Positions 15,129 to 22,217 of a DNA stretch of 34,978 nucleotides are shown here, in pieces. The DNA is from a virus. Within the stretch, counting starts at the first letter, position 1, and each line of letters starts with the position of its first letter. The stretch spans positions 1-34,978 of IMG/VR virus record IMGVR_UViG_3300025138_013608. One strand, 5' to 3'. Both the position numbers and the translations under genes were made by a program. The notes below the pieces were generated by a model. It did not search any database. It was not told the origin of the DNA and saw nothing but the letters and a program-made list of their open reading frames with translations.

Positions 15129-15283
15129 TGCCACGTTTTAGAATTGTTTACCAAGCGCTATTTACAGCCAAAGCAGAGCAGCTTGATATAACCGCCGCCA
15201 ATTTAGCCAAGGCCCACCAACACAGTAAAACGCTAGACGTATACGTGCTAAGCGTTAAGCCCATCATAAGAGTAACCGCATGA
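15128..15283 (+). CDS. Small protein between terminase and portal (51 aa)
   Basis: A 51-residue ORF starts in the TAATG at the terminase stop and ends in the ATGA at the portal start, so it fills the gap exactly with coupling on both sides. The protein begins MPRFRIVYQALFTAKAEQL and ends VLSVKPIIRVTA, with a beta-helix-beta look. No family is recognised. The double overlap and matching codon use argue that it is translated. Confidence 0.7.
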   Translation: MPRFRIVYQALFTAKAEQLDITAANLAKAHQHSKTLDVYVLSVKPIIRVTA

Positions 15284-16845
15284 ACCAAATAGTAGACATT
15301 CACGGCAACCCGCTAAACTCAACCGACTTTAAGCAAGCCCAAACCGAGCAAGATAGCCGCATTGGCATGCTAATGCGCCAATATGCTGAGCACCCAAGCG
15401 AAGCGCTTACCCCTGCTAAGTTGTCGCAACTATTAAAAGATGCCGATGCAGGTAACTTATCAGCCATGGCCGACCTAGCAAAAGACATGGAAGACAAAGA
15501 CGGCCACCTATTTAGCGAACTTACCAAACGCCGCAGAGGCTGGCTTAAGTACGACTGGTCAGTAGAGCCACCGCGCAACGCAACAGAGCAAGAAGAAAAA
15601 GACGCCGCAGCAATTCAAGAAATACTAGAAGATGCCACCTGGCTAGACGACCTACTATTTGATTGCAGCGACGCCATACTAAAATCGTTTTCATGTAATG
15701 AGCTTAACTGGGCGTTTGATAACGGCGAGCATATTATTACCGGTTACGAATTTCGCGATCAAAACCTATTTCAAACCCACCCAGATAACCGCAATCAGCT
15801 TATGCTGCGTGACAACAGCTACACAGGCCAAGCGCTAAACCCATTTGGTTGGTGTGCCCACGTTCACCGCAGTAAGTCAGGTTATATACACCGCACCGGT
15901 TTAACCTCAACCGTGGCATGGCCGTACTTATTTAAAAACTATTCAATACGCGACTTAGCCGAATTTTTAGAAATTTACGGCCTACCGCTACGCCTGGGTA
16001 AATACCCTAATGGTGCCAGCGAAGACGAAAAAGCCACCCTGTTACGTGCCGTGCTTAGCATCGGCCATAATGCAGGCGGTATAATCCCCAAAGGCATGGA
16101 AATCGACTTTCAAAACGCAGCCAACGGCCAAGCCGACCCATTTGAAGCCATGATCAAGTGGTGTGAAACCACCCAAAGTAAAGCCGTATTAGGCGCAACG
16201 CTCACCAGCCAAGCCGATGGCAAAACCAGCACAAACGCCCTAGGCAGCATTCACATGGACGTGCTAGACGACATAACCGAAAGCGATTTAAAGCAAGTAG
16301 CCAACACCATAACGCGCGATATTATTTACCCAATGCACGCGCTTAACTCTAAAAGCTACTCAGGCGCGCGCCGTATCCCGCGCTTTAAATTCGACACCAG
16401 CGAAGCCGACGACATAGCCGTACTCGCACCTGCGCTTAAAATACTCACCGAGGCCAACTACCCAGTACCGGTTAGCTGGGTAAGTGAAAAAACCCAAATA
16501 CCACTCCCAGAAAAGGGCGAGGCTATTTTAAGTCTTGCCCCAATAACTACACCAACAGAGCCAAGCGCCGCACTTAAGGGGTTTGCTGCACTTAAAAATA
16601 CACCGCAAAAAGATAACGCCGACCTAGTAGCCGAGCAGCTGGCCGCACAAGCACAAACTCACTTAAACAGCATGAGCGATGCCGTAACCGAGCTGGTTAA
16701 AAACGCCAGCAGTTTAGAAGAAATACGCGACGGCATACTAGAACTAGAGCCACAAATAAGCACAGAGGGCTTTAGCGAGCTAATGGCAAAGGCCATGGCA
16801 GCCAGCGAATTACTAGGCGCACTAGAAGTGGATGAGGGGCGTTAA
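15280..16845 (+). CDS. Portal protein, DUF935 (Mu gp29)
   Basis: This 521-residue protein matches the DUF935 Mu-type portal family. Landmarks are the LFSELTKRRRGWLKYDWSVEP region (about 72-92), a central segment with IYGLPLRLGKYPNGASEDEK (about 229-248), and a helical C-terminal domain. It would form the dodecameric ring at the head vertex through which DNA is packaged and the tail attaches. It lies in the standard order terminase, portal, MuF and ends exactly at the MuF start. Confidence 0.94.
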   Translation: MNQIVDIHGNPLNSTDFKQAQTEQDSRIGMLMRQYAEHPSEALTPAKLSQLLKDADAGNLSAMADLAKDMEDKDGHLFSELTKRRRGWLKYDWSVEPPRNATEQEEKDAAAIQEILEDATWLDDLLFDCSDAILKSFSCNELNWAFDNGEHIITGYEFRDQNLFQTHPDNRNQLMLRDNSYTGQALNPFGWCAHVHRSKSGYIHRTGLTSTVAWPYLFKNYSIRDLAEFLEIYGLPLRLGKYPNGASEDEKATLLRAVLSIGHNAGGIIPKGMEIDFQNAANGQADPFEAMIKWCETTQSKAVLGATLTSQADGKTSTNALGSIHMDVLDDITESDLKQVANTITRDIIYPMHALNSKSYSGARRIPRFKFDTSEADDIAVLAPALKILTEANYPVPVSWVSEKTQIPLPEKGEAILSLAPITTPTEPSAALKGFAALKNTPQKDNADLVAEQLAAQAQTHLNSMSDAVTELVKNASSLEEIRDGILELEPQISTEGFSELMAKAMAASELLGALEVDEGR

Positions 16846-18327
16846 ATGGCTGTTAGATACGGCTCATTACCGTTTGATGATGCCATACGCTTTTTTAGGC
16901 AAAAGCTAAACACACCCAGCACCAGCTGGGATGATGTATGGCAAAATGCCCATAACCGCGCATTTATGGTAGCAGGTGTAACCAAGGCCGACATGCTTAA
17001 CGACTTTTACACCTCAGTCGATAAAGCCATAAGCGAGGGTAAAAGCCTGGGCTGGTTTCAAAACGAATTTAATAACATCAAATCGCGTTACGGTTGGGAT
17101 CATAACGGGGAACCTGCATGGCGCAGCCAGTTAATATACGAAACCAATATACGCCAAGCCTACAACGCAGGGCGCGAGGGGCAAATACAAGCGCTAAAAG
17201 CCAGCCGCCCTTATGCACTATACAAACACGGCGATAGCGAAACCCCGCGCGTACTGCACTTAAAATGGAACAACCTAGTGCTACCGGTTGATCATCCATG
17301 GTGGGACACCCACAGCCCACAAAACGGCTGGGGCTGCAAATGTAAAAAGTTTAGCCTAAGCGAGCGTGAGCTAAAGCGCCGTGGCCTAACTGTAGGCACT
17401 GCACCCGATGAGGGTAACTACACCTGGACAAACAAAAAAACAGGCGAAGAGTTTGAACTACCACGCGGTATTGATCCGGGCTTTGACTACACCCCCAAAA
17501 ATACAGCGCAGTTAACAAGCCAGGCTAAAAAGCAAGTGGCCGACAAACCACCGCTTACAAAGCGTATAGCAGACTACCAAGCAAGCCGCATTGTGCCATC
17601 GGCTTACAGCACCGCTAAAAACGTCACAGCACTAAAGCTCGACCCATTGCTAGCCCAGCTCGATAGCGAAGTACTTAACGGCTTAAACAGCTTTTTAACC
17701 GCCAAGCAAACTAAAACCCTGTTTGTAAAAAGTAACGAAATGAGCGCAGGTTCTAAAGCAAACGCAGCCATACGCAGTGAGGTAGGCGAGTACTTAGATG
17801 TAGATGACTTTTACGCCCGTATGCAATACGCCACCCGAAGCCCTAAACGGGTAGGCGGGTTTACATCAGTGGGGTTTGAGCACGTAGTGGTAAAAGTAAA
17901 AGCCAGCCAAAACTTAGCCAAAGTAGACATGCAAGCCGTGCAAGACACCGCAGCGCTTACCGTAAGGCTTGCCGCTAACAACGCAGGTAAGTACAGTTTT
18001 AAGCACAATGGGCAAACCTTAAAACGCGATCACACAATATCAGATACACTTAACGCACTGGATAAAAACGAAGCCCACGCAGTGGTAGCCACATGGCTAC
18101 ACGAACTAGGGCACCAAGTGCATTACTACGCAGGCGCACCGGCCTTTTTAAAAAACGCCTTACCCGTAACCTATTACGGAGCCGCCAACAAATACGAAGA
18201 ATTTGCCGAGGCATTTACCGCCTGGGCGCTGGCTCGCAAAGAGCTTAAAAAATGGCAACCAGAGCTTGTAAGCTGGATAGACCAACTTGTAAAAGATGCC
18301 GCTAAATCACAGGAAAAAAGACGATGA
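16846..18327 (+). CDS. F: MuF head protein with C-terminal HExxH metallopeptidase-like domain
   Basis: The protein has 493 residues. The N-terminal part (about 1-215) is the MuF/SPP1 gp7 minor head domain, with NIRQAYNAGREGQ, WDTHSPQNGWGCKCKK and similar landmarks. Beyond a linker there is a second domain (about 250-493) with WLHELGHQVHYYAG. H419, E420 and H423 form an HExxH zinc site, and acidic residues downstream (E451/E452/E455 in YEEFAEAF) suit a gluzincin third ligand. MuF proteins in other phages and prophages carry variable C-terminal enzymatic or toxin domains that may be packaged in the head and ejected. Here that domain looks like a zinc peptidase. Activity is inferred. The next gene overlaps by four bases. 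Confidence 0.88.
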   Translation: MAVRYGSLPFDDAIRFFRQKLNTPSTSWDDVWQNAHNRAFMVAGVTKADMLNDFYTSVDKAISEGKSLGWFQNEFNNIKSRYGWDHNGEPAWRSQLIYETNIRQAYNAGREGQIQALKASRPYALYKHGDSETPRVLHLKWNNLVLPVDHPWWDTHSPQNGWGCKCKKFSLSERELKRRGLTVGTAPDEGNYTWTNKKTGEEFELPRGIDPGFDYTPKNTAQLTSQAKKQVADKPPLTKRIADYQASRIVPSAYSTAKNVTALKLDPLLAQLDSEVLNGLNSFLTAKQTKTLFVKSNEMSAGSKANAAIRSEVGEYLDVDDFYARMQYATRSPKRVGGFTSVGFEHVVVKVKASQNLAKVDMQAVQDTAALTVRLAANNAGKYSFKHNGQTLKRDHTISDTLNALDKNEAHAVVATWLHELGHQVHYYAGAPAFLKNALPVTYYGAANKYEEFAEAFTAWALARKELKKWQPELVSWIDQLVKDAAKSQEKRR

Positions 18328-18518
18328 CATTACTACAACAAGCGCAGCAGCTGCTAAAGCAAACCCCATACAGCATACAAACGTGCCGTGAGTTTGATTA
18401 CTTATATCAACATGCTAAAGGTGAAGAGGCCGACCAAATAGCCGACCTACTCCCTGCACTAATCGCAGGGCTAGACCAGCAAACACACGCCCAAGCCTTT
18501 GAAGAGGGGCTAGTGTAA
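18324..18518 (+). CDS. Small helical protein between MuF and gpG
   Basis: This 64-residue, all-helical, acidic protein starts at ATGA overlapping the MuF stop and ends at TAATG overlapping the gpG start. No membrane segment or cysteine motif is present, and I do not recognise the family. Its placement directly after a MuF-metallopeptidase raises the possibility of a chaperone or inhibitor for that domain, which is speculation from position only. Confidence 0.65.
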   Translation: MTLLQQAQQLLKQTPYSIQTCREFDYLYQHAKGEEADQIADLLPALIAGLDQQTHAQAFEEGLV

Positions 18519-18970
18519 TGGCTGGCGCTAAAATACAAATAAGCACTCAAGGCGCACAAGCAGTAAGCGATGTGCTCACCCAGCTGATTAAAAATGCCAA
18601 TAACTTAGCGCCCGCATTGGGTAACGTGGGCGAGCACTTAATGCTCACCCATCGCGATCACTTTGACGAGCAGCGCAGCCCCGACGGCACCCCATGGCAA
18701 GCACTTAGCCCCGACTACGCCAAGCGTAAAAAAAAGAACAAAGATAAAATACTCAGGCTAAACGACATACTGCGCGACACGCTCGCTTATAACATCGGGG
18801 ACGAATCACTAGAGTTTGGTACAAACATGGAATACGGCGCTATTCACCAATTTGGTGGTACAAGCGATATGCCACCCCGTTTAGCCGCCATACCAGCACG
18901 TCCATTTTTAGGATTATCAAGCGACGACGAAAAAGAAGTAATTGAGATATGTAGTAAATTTCTTATATAG
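18518..18970 (+). CDS. G: Phage virion morphogenesis protein (Mu gpG)
   Basis: This 150-residue protein matches the gpG/phage tail completion S family. Features are QRSPDGTPWQALSPDYAKRKKK (about 52-73), KILRLNDILRDTLAYNIGDESLEFGTNMEYGAIHQFGG (about 77-115) and IPARPFLGLSSDD. It helps head completion or head-tail joining. The last dozen codons are noticeably more AT-rich than the rest, and the composition change continues into the accessory gene 31 bases downstream. The 3' end may therefore have been rebuilt when cargo was acquired. Confidence 0.9.
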   Translation: MAGAKIQISTQGAQAVSDVLTQLIKNANNLAPALGNVGEHLMLTHRDHFDEQRSPDGTPWQALSPDYAKRKKKNKDKILRLNDILRDTLAYNIGDESLEFGTNMEYGAIHQFGGTSDMPPRLAAIPARPFLGLSSDDEKEVIEICSKFLI

Positions 18971-19001
18971 TCGCTATTAAAAATTAATATGCGGTGAACA
19001 A

Positions 19002-20306
19002 ATGGAAAAACTAAAGAATATAAACAGAAGATTGTCTAAACTTAGCGAATTCATCGAAAGAATTAATAAATCGAGTCTTAGGGAGTTAGATTTAGATGGC
19101 TTCGGTCGTTTTATCAAAAAATTGGAACGTTTATATGGTGATATGGATTTAGATGTAAATCAACATTTAATACCTTTTACACAAGATGGAGAGCTTGCTG
19201 ATACACCCGGTACAGAACAATTTAACAAGTACGTTATTGAGACTTATGAATCTAAGATAAAAGTAGTGAGTGATAAGTTAAAAGGCATGCAAAATGCCTG
19301 TAAGAACTTTAGTAAAGAATATAGAAATGCATTAGAACTTAACGCTGATTTATCCAACTCAGGCTTTAATATTTTAAATGATTTTTCAGGATATTTGAGT
19401 ACCTTAAGTGAGTGGGCAAACTCAGAATTGGAGCTAATAAGTTTGGCTGAGGATATAGGTTTAGCTGAATCAGAAGGTGAATACAGTCACTTACTAGAGC
19501 AATCCAATATAAGACAATTAGAAGTACTGAAAGAATTTAAACTTCTTTCGAGAAAAGAAATAGAACTATTTGCTGAGCATGGGCAAAAAAGCTTAGACAA
19601 GTTATTCAATAGAGCACAGGAAAGAACGGAAATCATAAATGCAAATACTTCTAAACAAGAAATTGAATTGCGAGAGTTAAATGATAAAGTTGAGACTCTA
19701 GAAAAAAAATACAATGAGCAAGTTGCTAGAGCCGATTCAATTTATCAAAATGGCCTAAAAGATGTAACTAGGAAAAAATCTGAAATTGAAGGCTTCTTGG
19801 GTGAAGCGAGTAATCGAATTATGGCTCAAGATTACGATACAAGTGCTTTAAGTGAAAAAGAAGCCGCTAATTGGTTAAGATATGGCTCACTTGCCTGTAT
19901 GGCTGTAATCATTATTATAGTTTGCTATTCATTTTATGATTCAACTCATTCAGGTTTTGATTGGGAAAGCTCAATCTTCAGAACAGTGCTAGTGTTTATT
20001 CTATCAATACCTGCAGCATACCTCTCAAGAGAGTCGACTAAACACCGCGAACAGCAATATAACTACCATCATACGGCATTAGATTTAAAAGCAATCACAC
20101 CTTATATTGCATCGCTTCCAGAAGCAGACCAAAATAGAATTAAAATTTCAATTGCTGAGCGTATTTTTGCTTCAAGGCAAACCAATGTAGCTCAACAAGA
20201 CAGTTTTCCTTTAAATACACAAGAATTGATGATGGAGCTTATAAAAAAGGTCGACTTTAAAAAAGAAGACAAAAAAAACACACAAGTTGAAAACGCGGGG
20301 AAGTAG
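19002..20306 (+). CDS. Coiled-coil two-TM protein (accessory cassette 2)
   Basis: This 434-residue protein is of no family I can name. Residues 1-290 are almost entirely helical and charged, with a strong coiled coil at about 200-265. Two membrane helices follow at about 293-312 (YGSLACMAVIIIIVCYSF) and about 325-343. The C-terminal cytoplasmic part contains YHHTALDLKAITPYIASLP, a helical segment that I recall from other uncharacterised membrane proteins near mobile elements. It interrupts the Mu order gpG-gpI, is AT-rich and lacks a good ribosome site (GGTG only). With gpG just upstream it could be read from the late transcript. Candidate superinfection-exclusion or defence protein, without direct evidence. 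Confidence 0.7.
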   Translation: MEKLKNINRRLSKLSEFIERINKSSLRELDLDGFGRFIKKLERLYGDMDLDVNQHLIPFTQDGELADTPGTEQFNKYVIETYESKIKVVSDKLKGMQNACKNFSKEYRNALELNADLSNSGFNILNDFSGYLSTLSEWANSELELISLAEDIGLAESEGEYSHLLEQSNIRQLEVLKEFKLLSRKEIELFAEHGQKSLDKLFNRAQERTEIINANTSKQEIELRELNDKVETLEKKYNEQVARADSIYQNGLKDVTRKKSEIEGFLGEASNRIMAQDYDTSALSEKEAANWLRYGSLACMAVIIIIVCYSFYDSTHSGFDWESSIFRTVLVFILSIPAAYLSRESTKHREQQYNYHHTALDLKAITPYIASLPEADQNRIKISIAERIFASRQTNVAQQDSFPLNTQELMMELIKKVDFKKEDKKNTQVENAGK

Positions 20307-20310
20307 TAAA

Positions 20311-20350
20311 ATTTGTATATTTGTATATTTGTATATTTGTATATTTATAT
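20311..20350. repeat. Tandem 8-bp repeat
   Basis: ATTTGTAT is repeated four times in perfect register (20311-20342), followed by a fifth imperfect unit (ATTTATAT). It starts four bases after the coiled-coil gene's stop. Such arrays vary by slippage and may change copy number between strains. Confidence 0.85.
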
Positions 20351-20395
20351 AACTAAATCGAATATGCACATAAAAACAATGTGTGTATAGTGACG

Positions 20396-20427
20396 AAGTG
20401 GTCATCACATATATGTGATGACCACTT
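20396..20427. terminator. Perfect 32-bp palindrome between convergent genes
   Basis: AAGTGGTCATCACATA (20396-20411) is followed immediately by its exact reverse complement (20412-20427). It lies between the stop of the rightward coiled-coil gene and the stop of the leftward 59-residue gene. The simplest reading is a bidirectional terminator hairpin, though no long U-tract follows on either strand. A dimeric protein site is the alternative. Confidence 0.6.
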
Positions 20428-20431
20428 AAGG

Positions 20432-20611
20432 TTAAAAGAAGTTATCCTTTATTAACATAGCCATCTGAGATAAGAACTCTCTGGTTATGGAAGTTAGAAT
20501 GATTTCTTTTGCATTTACAGGCTTAACATCTTTCTTAGTTTGGTCGCTAGTCGATGTTGAGTCTGTTTTATTTCTACCATTTAGGTTGGTAATACCTTTC
20601 TTTTTGGGCAT
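20432..20611 (-). CDS. Small basic protein (59 aa) on the minus strand of cassette 2
   Basis: Reading leftward from 20611, an ATG follows a textbook AGGAGG (complement of 20616-20621). It opens a 59-residue frame beginning MPKKKGITNLNGRNKTD and ending SQMAMLIKDNFF. The first half is basic and polar (Lys/Asn/Ser/Thr-rich), and the second half is a probable helix. The stop lies four bases from the 32-bp palindrome, which serves as its likely terminator. A 23-codon ORF (20574-20645, minus) with its own AGGAGGG overlaps its start and could be a leader. No family is recognised. It may be a small DNA-binding regulator or antitoxin-like partner of the facing gene. Confidence 0.65.
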   Translation of the reverse strand: MPKKKGITNLNGRNKTDSTSTSDQTKKDVKPVNAKEIILTSITREFLSQMAMLIKDNFF

Positions 20612-20964
20612 AAAGCCTCCTCTTAGTTACGAAAAATTTCTCCATATACCCTCCTATCTATATAAATTTAATCTCATATCATATCATGTTTTTTACTATC
20701 TAATGCGTGGTACTAAATAATGTTTTTACATCAACTAATTAGCACTAAATGCCTAACCCACCATTTTAAGAATCACAGCTGGCACGTTGTGAGGCACCTT
20801 GACCGCTTTTCCTTATGAAGCCCTACGGTATATCTAAAATATAAAGAAAAAGCCTTACGAGCGATTTTAAACATTGTTTAAACAGGGTTGTAATACTTAA
20901 GAGAGAACTATATCTTACTAATCACTATAGTTAATCGCTTTTTATATATTTAATTTGCACTTTT
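20612..20964. other. Gene-poor stretch upstream of the second late promoter
   Basis: About 350 AT-rich bases hold the upstream region of the minus-strand small gene and, at 20866-20883, a TTTAAAC-ATT-GTTTAAA dyad that recurs at 25347-25364. I see no convincing ORF, tRNA or insertion-sequence end here. The block ends at the 25-bp late element. Confidence 0.5.
20866..20883. repeat. TTTAAAC dyad, copy 1
   Basis: TTTAAAC and GTTTAAA arms around ATT, followed by C. It matches the site at 25347-25364 at 17 of 18 positions. It lies about 80 bases upstream of the gpI late element. It may be a protein-binding site; no hairpin with U-tract is formed. Confidence 0.5.
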
Positions 20965-21012
20965 TAATTCCCGAAACACCGCACGGCCAACCAATTCAAA
21001 TCTAAATCCATA
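20965..21012 (+). promoter_or_regulatory. Late promoter element of the gpI operon (PI-like)
   Basis: Second copy of the 25-bp element (20965-20989), differing from the copy at 10508 only at the two central positions. A -10-like TAAATC lies at 21003-21008, and the hairpin begins at 21013. Mu has its PI promoter at exactly this place in gene order, before gene I. Expected to be activated by the Mor/C-family protein. Confidence 0.7.
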
Positions 21013-21042
21013 CTGAGCACAGATTATTCAAACAGTGCTCAG
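21013..21042 (+). repeat. Hairpin before the gpI start codon
   Basis: CTGAGCAC (21013-21020) and GTGCTCAG (21035-21042) are perfect 8-bp arms with a 14-base loop, ending two bases before the gpI ATG. It occupies the same place relative to the late element as the hairpin at 10557-10584, although the sequence is different. Confidence 0.6.
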
Positions 21043-21044
21043 CC

Positions 21045-22217
21045 ATGAAAAAACCATTCCAAAGCTTACTTGAAACTACAACAGAACTAGCTGTTTTATC
21101 AGCAAACCAGCCGGCTGATTTAGGCTTTGCTGCGTGCCGCTTTGCCAGCGAAATAAACGAGCAAGGCATAAGCGAGCGCGTAATGGTGATGCCAGACGGC
21201 TATTTTAAATCGCACGATGGCCGCCCGTTCGACGTACCTGCTAATGCCTGGTTACTAGACCAAGACGCTTTTAAGCTGCTTAAAAGCACAGCCAGCACAC
21301 GCACCAACGACTACCACTTTGACTACGAGCACCAAACCTTACACGCCGAAGAAAACGGCAAGCCAGCCCCAGCAAGCGGTTGGTTTAACCCAAGCGACTT
21401 AGAGTATGTGCCAGGCGAGGGGCTTTATGCCCTTAATGTTCGCTGGACAGCCAGCGCCCGCGCACACCTAAAAAACGACGAATACCGCTTTATTAGCCCT
21501 GTTTTTCATTACGACAAACAAACAGGCCGCCCAACCAAATTACGCCACTTTGCCCTTACCAACGACCCAGCGGTAGACGGTATGGACAAAGTAGCGGTTT
21601 TAAAGGCTTCTAAAACCCATGTTAACAATGGAGATACACCCATGAATGCAGCTCAAAAATTGCTGAGCTTGCTAGGTATTACTGTGGATGGTGAGAAAAT
21701 CACCGATGCAGACTACACCCAAGCAACAACAGCGCTCACTGCTTTAAAGGCCAAGGCCGACGAAGCCGACTCGCTCACTACCCAGTTAAGTAACGCAAAC
21801 GATGCCGTTGCCGTACTAAAAGCTAATAGCCCAGATTCTGAGGTTAATTTAGCGAAGTACGTGCCGGTTGAAACCTACAACGCATTGCACACCGAAATGG
21901 TTGCGCTTAAAAGCACCACTGAAACCCAAACGGTTGAGCAGGAAATTAGCAAAGCTAAACAAGATGGCCGCATTATTGCCAGCGAAGTTGAATACTTAAC
22001 GAGCTTAGGTAATCAGCAAGGCGTTGTTGCATTAAAAGCTGTGTTAGATGCCCGTTCACCAATTGCAAGCTTAACGGCTCAGCAAACCACTCACGCACCT
22101 AAGCCAGAGCAAAATCAAGACGGCTTAGCAGCACTCACCGCAGAAGACAAGTATGCAGCAGACCAGCTAGGTCTTAGCCATGCTGCTTATGCCAAAGCTA
22201 AACAGGAGCAAAACTAA
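21045..22217 (+). CDS. I: Prohead protease with C-terminal scaffold (Mu gpI)
   Basis: This 390-residue protein matches the Mu-type I protein. The N-terminal protease domain (about 25-190) has VMVMPDGYFKSHDGRPFDVP, DYHFDYEHQTL and EYRFISPVFHY (S151 is a candidate active-site residue). The C-terminal half is helical and alanine/glutamine-rich, as a capsid scaffold should be. An internal ATG at residue 200 with its own ribosome site marks the separate scaffold product. The protease would cleave scaffold during prohead maturation. The stop overlaps the capsid gene start (TAATG). Confidence 0.92.
   Translation: MKKPFQSLLETTTELAVLSANQPADLGFAACRFASEINEQGISERVMVMPDGYFKSHDGRPFDVPANAWLLDQDAFKLLKSTASTRTNDYHFDYEHQTLHAEENGKPAPASGWFNPSDLEYVPGEGLYALNVRWTASARAHLKNDEYRFISPVFHYDKQTGRPTKLRHFALTNDPAVDGMDKVAVLKASKTHVNNGDTPMNAAQKLLSLLGITVDGEKITDADYTQATTALTALKAKADEADSLTTQLSNANDAVAVLKANSPDSEVNLAKYVPVETYNALHTEMVALKSTTETQTVEQEISKAKQDGRIIASEVEYLTSLGNQQGVVALKAVLDARSPIASLTAQQTTHAPKPEQNQDGLAALTAEDKYAADQLGLSHAAYAKAKQEQN
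21642..22217 (+). CDS. Z: Scaffold protein (Mu gpZ-like), nested in gpI
   Basis: Inside the gpI frame, an ATG at 21642 lies seven bases after a strong GGAGA (21630-21634) and opens the same-frame 191-residue C-terminal product beginning MNAAQKLLSLLG. Mu encodes its scaffold Z as an in-frame internal start in gene I. The separate ribosome site exactly between the protease and scaffold regions supports the same here. The product is helical and acidic, with an Ala/Gln-rich tail. Confidence 0.75.
   Translation: MNAAQKLLSLLGITVDGEKITDADYTQATTALTALKAKADEADSLTTQLSNANDAVAVLKANSPDSEVNLAKYVPVETYNALHTEMVALKSTTETQTVEQEISKAKQDGRIIASEVEYLTSLGNQQGVVALKAVLDARSPIASLTAQQTTHAPKPEQNQDGLAALTAEDKYAADQLGLSHAAYAKAKQEQN

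Noticed and set aside
20311-20350. Possible CRISPR-like repeats
   Set aside because: The units are 8 bp, contiguous and without spacers, so this is a simple tandem repeat.
20487-20720. Plus-strand ORF of 77 codons, hydrophobic
   Set aside because: It lies opposite the 59-residue minus-strand gene that has a perfect AGGAGG, while this ORF has no ribosome site. Its hydrophobicity comes from the antisense of a Lys/Asn-rich gene and AT-rich DNA.
20721-20964. Integron attC or insertion-sequence end near GCCTAAC at 20751-20757
   Set aside because: No matching inverse core site or folded attC structure, no transposase remnant and no target duplication seen.
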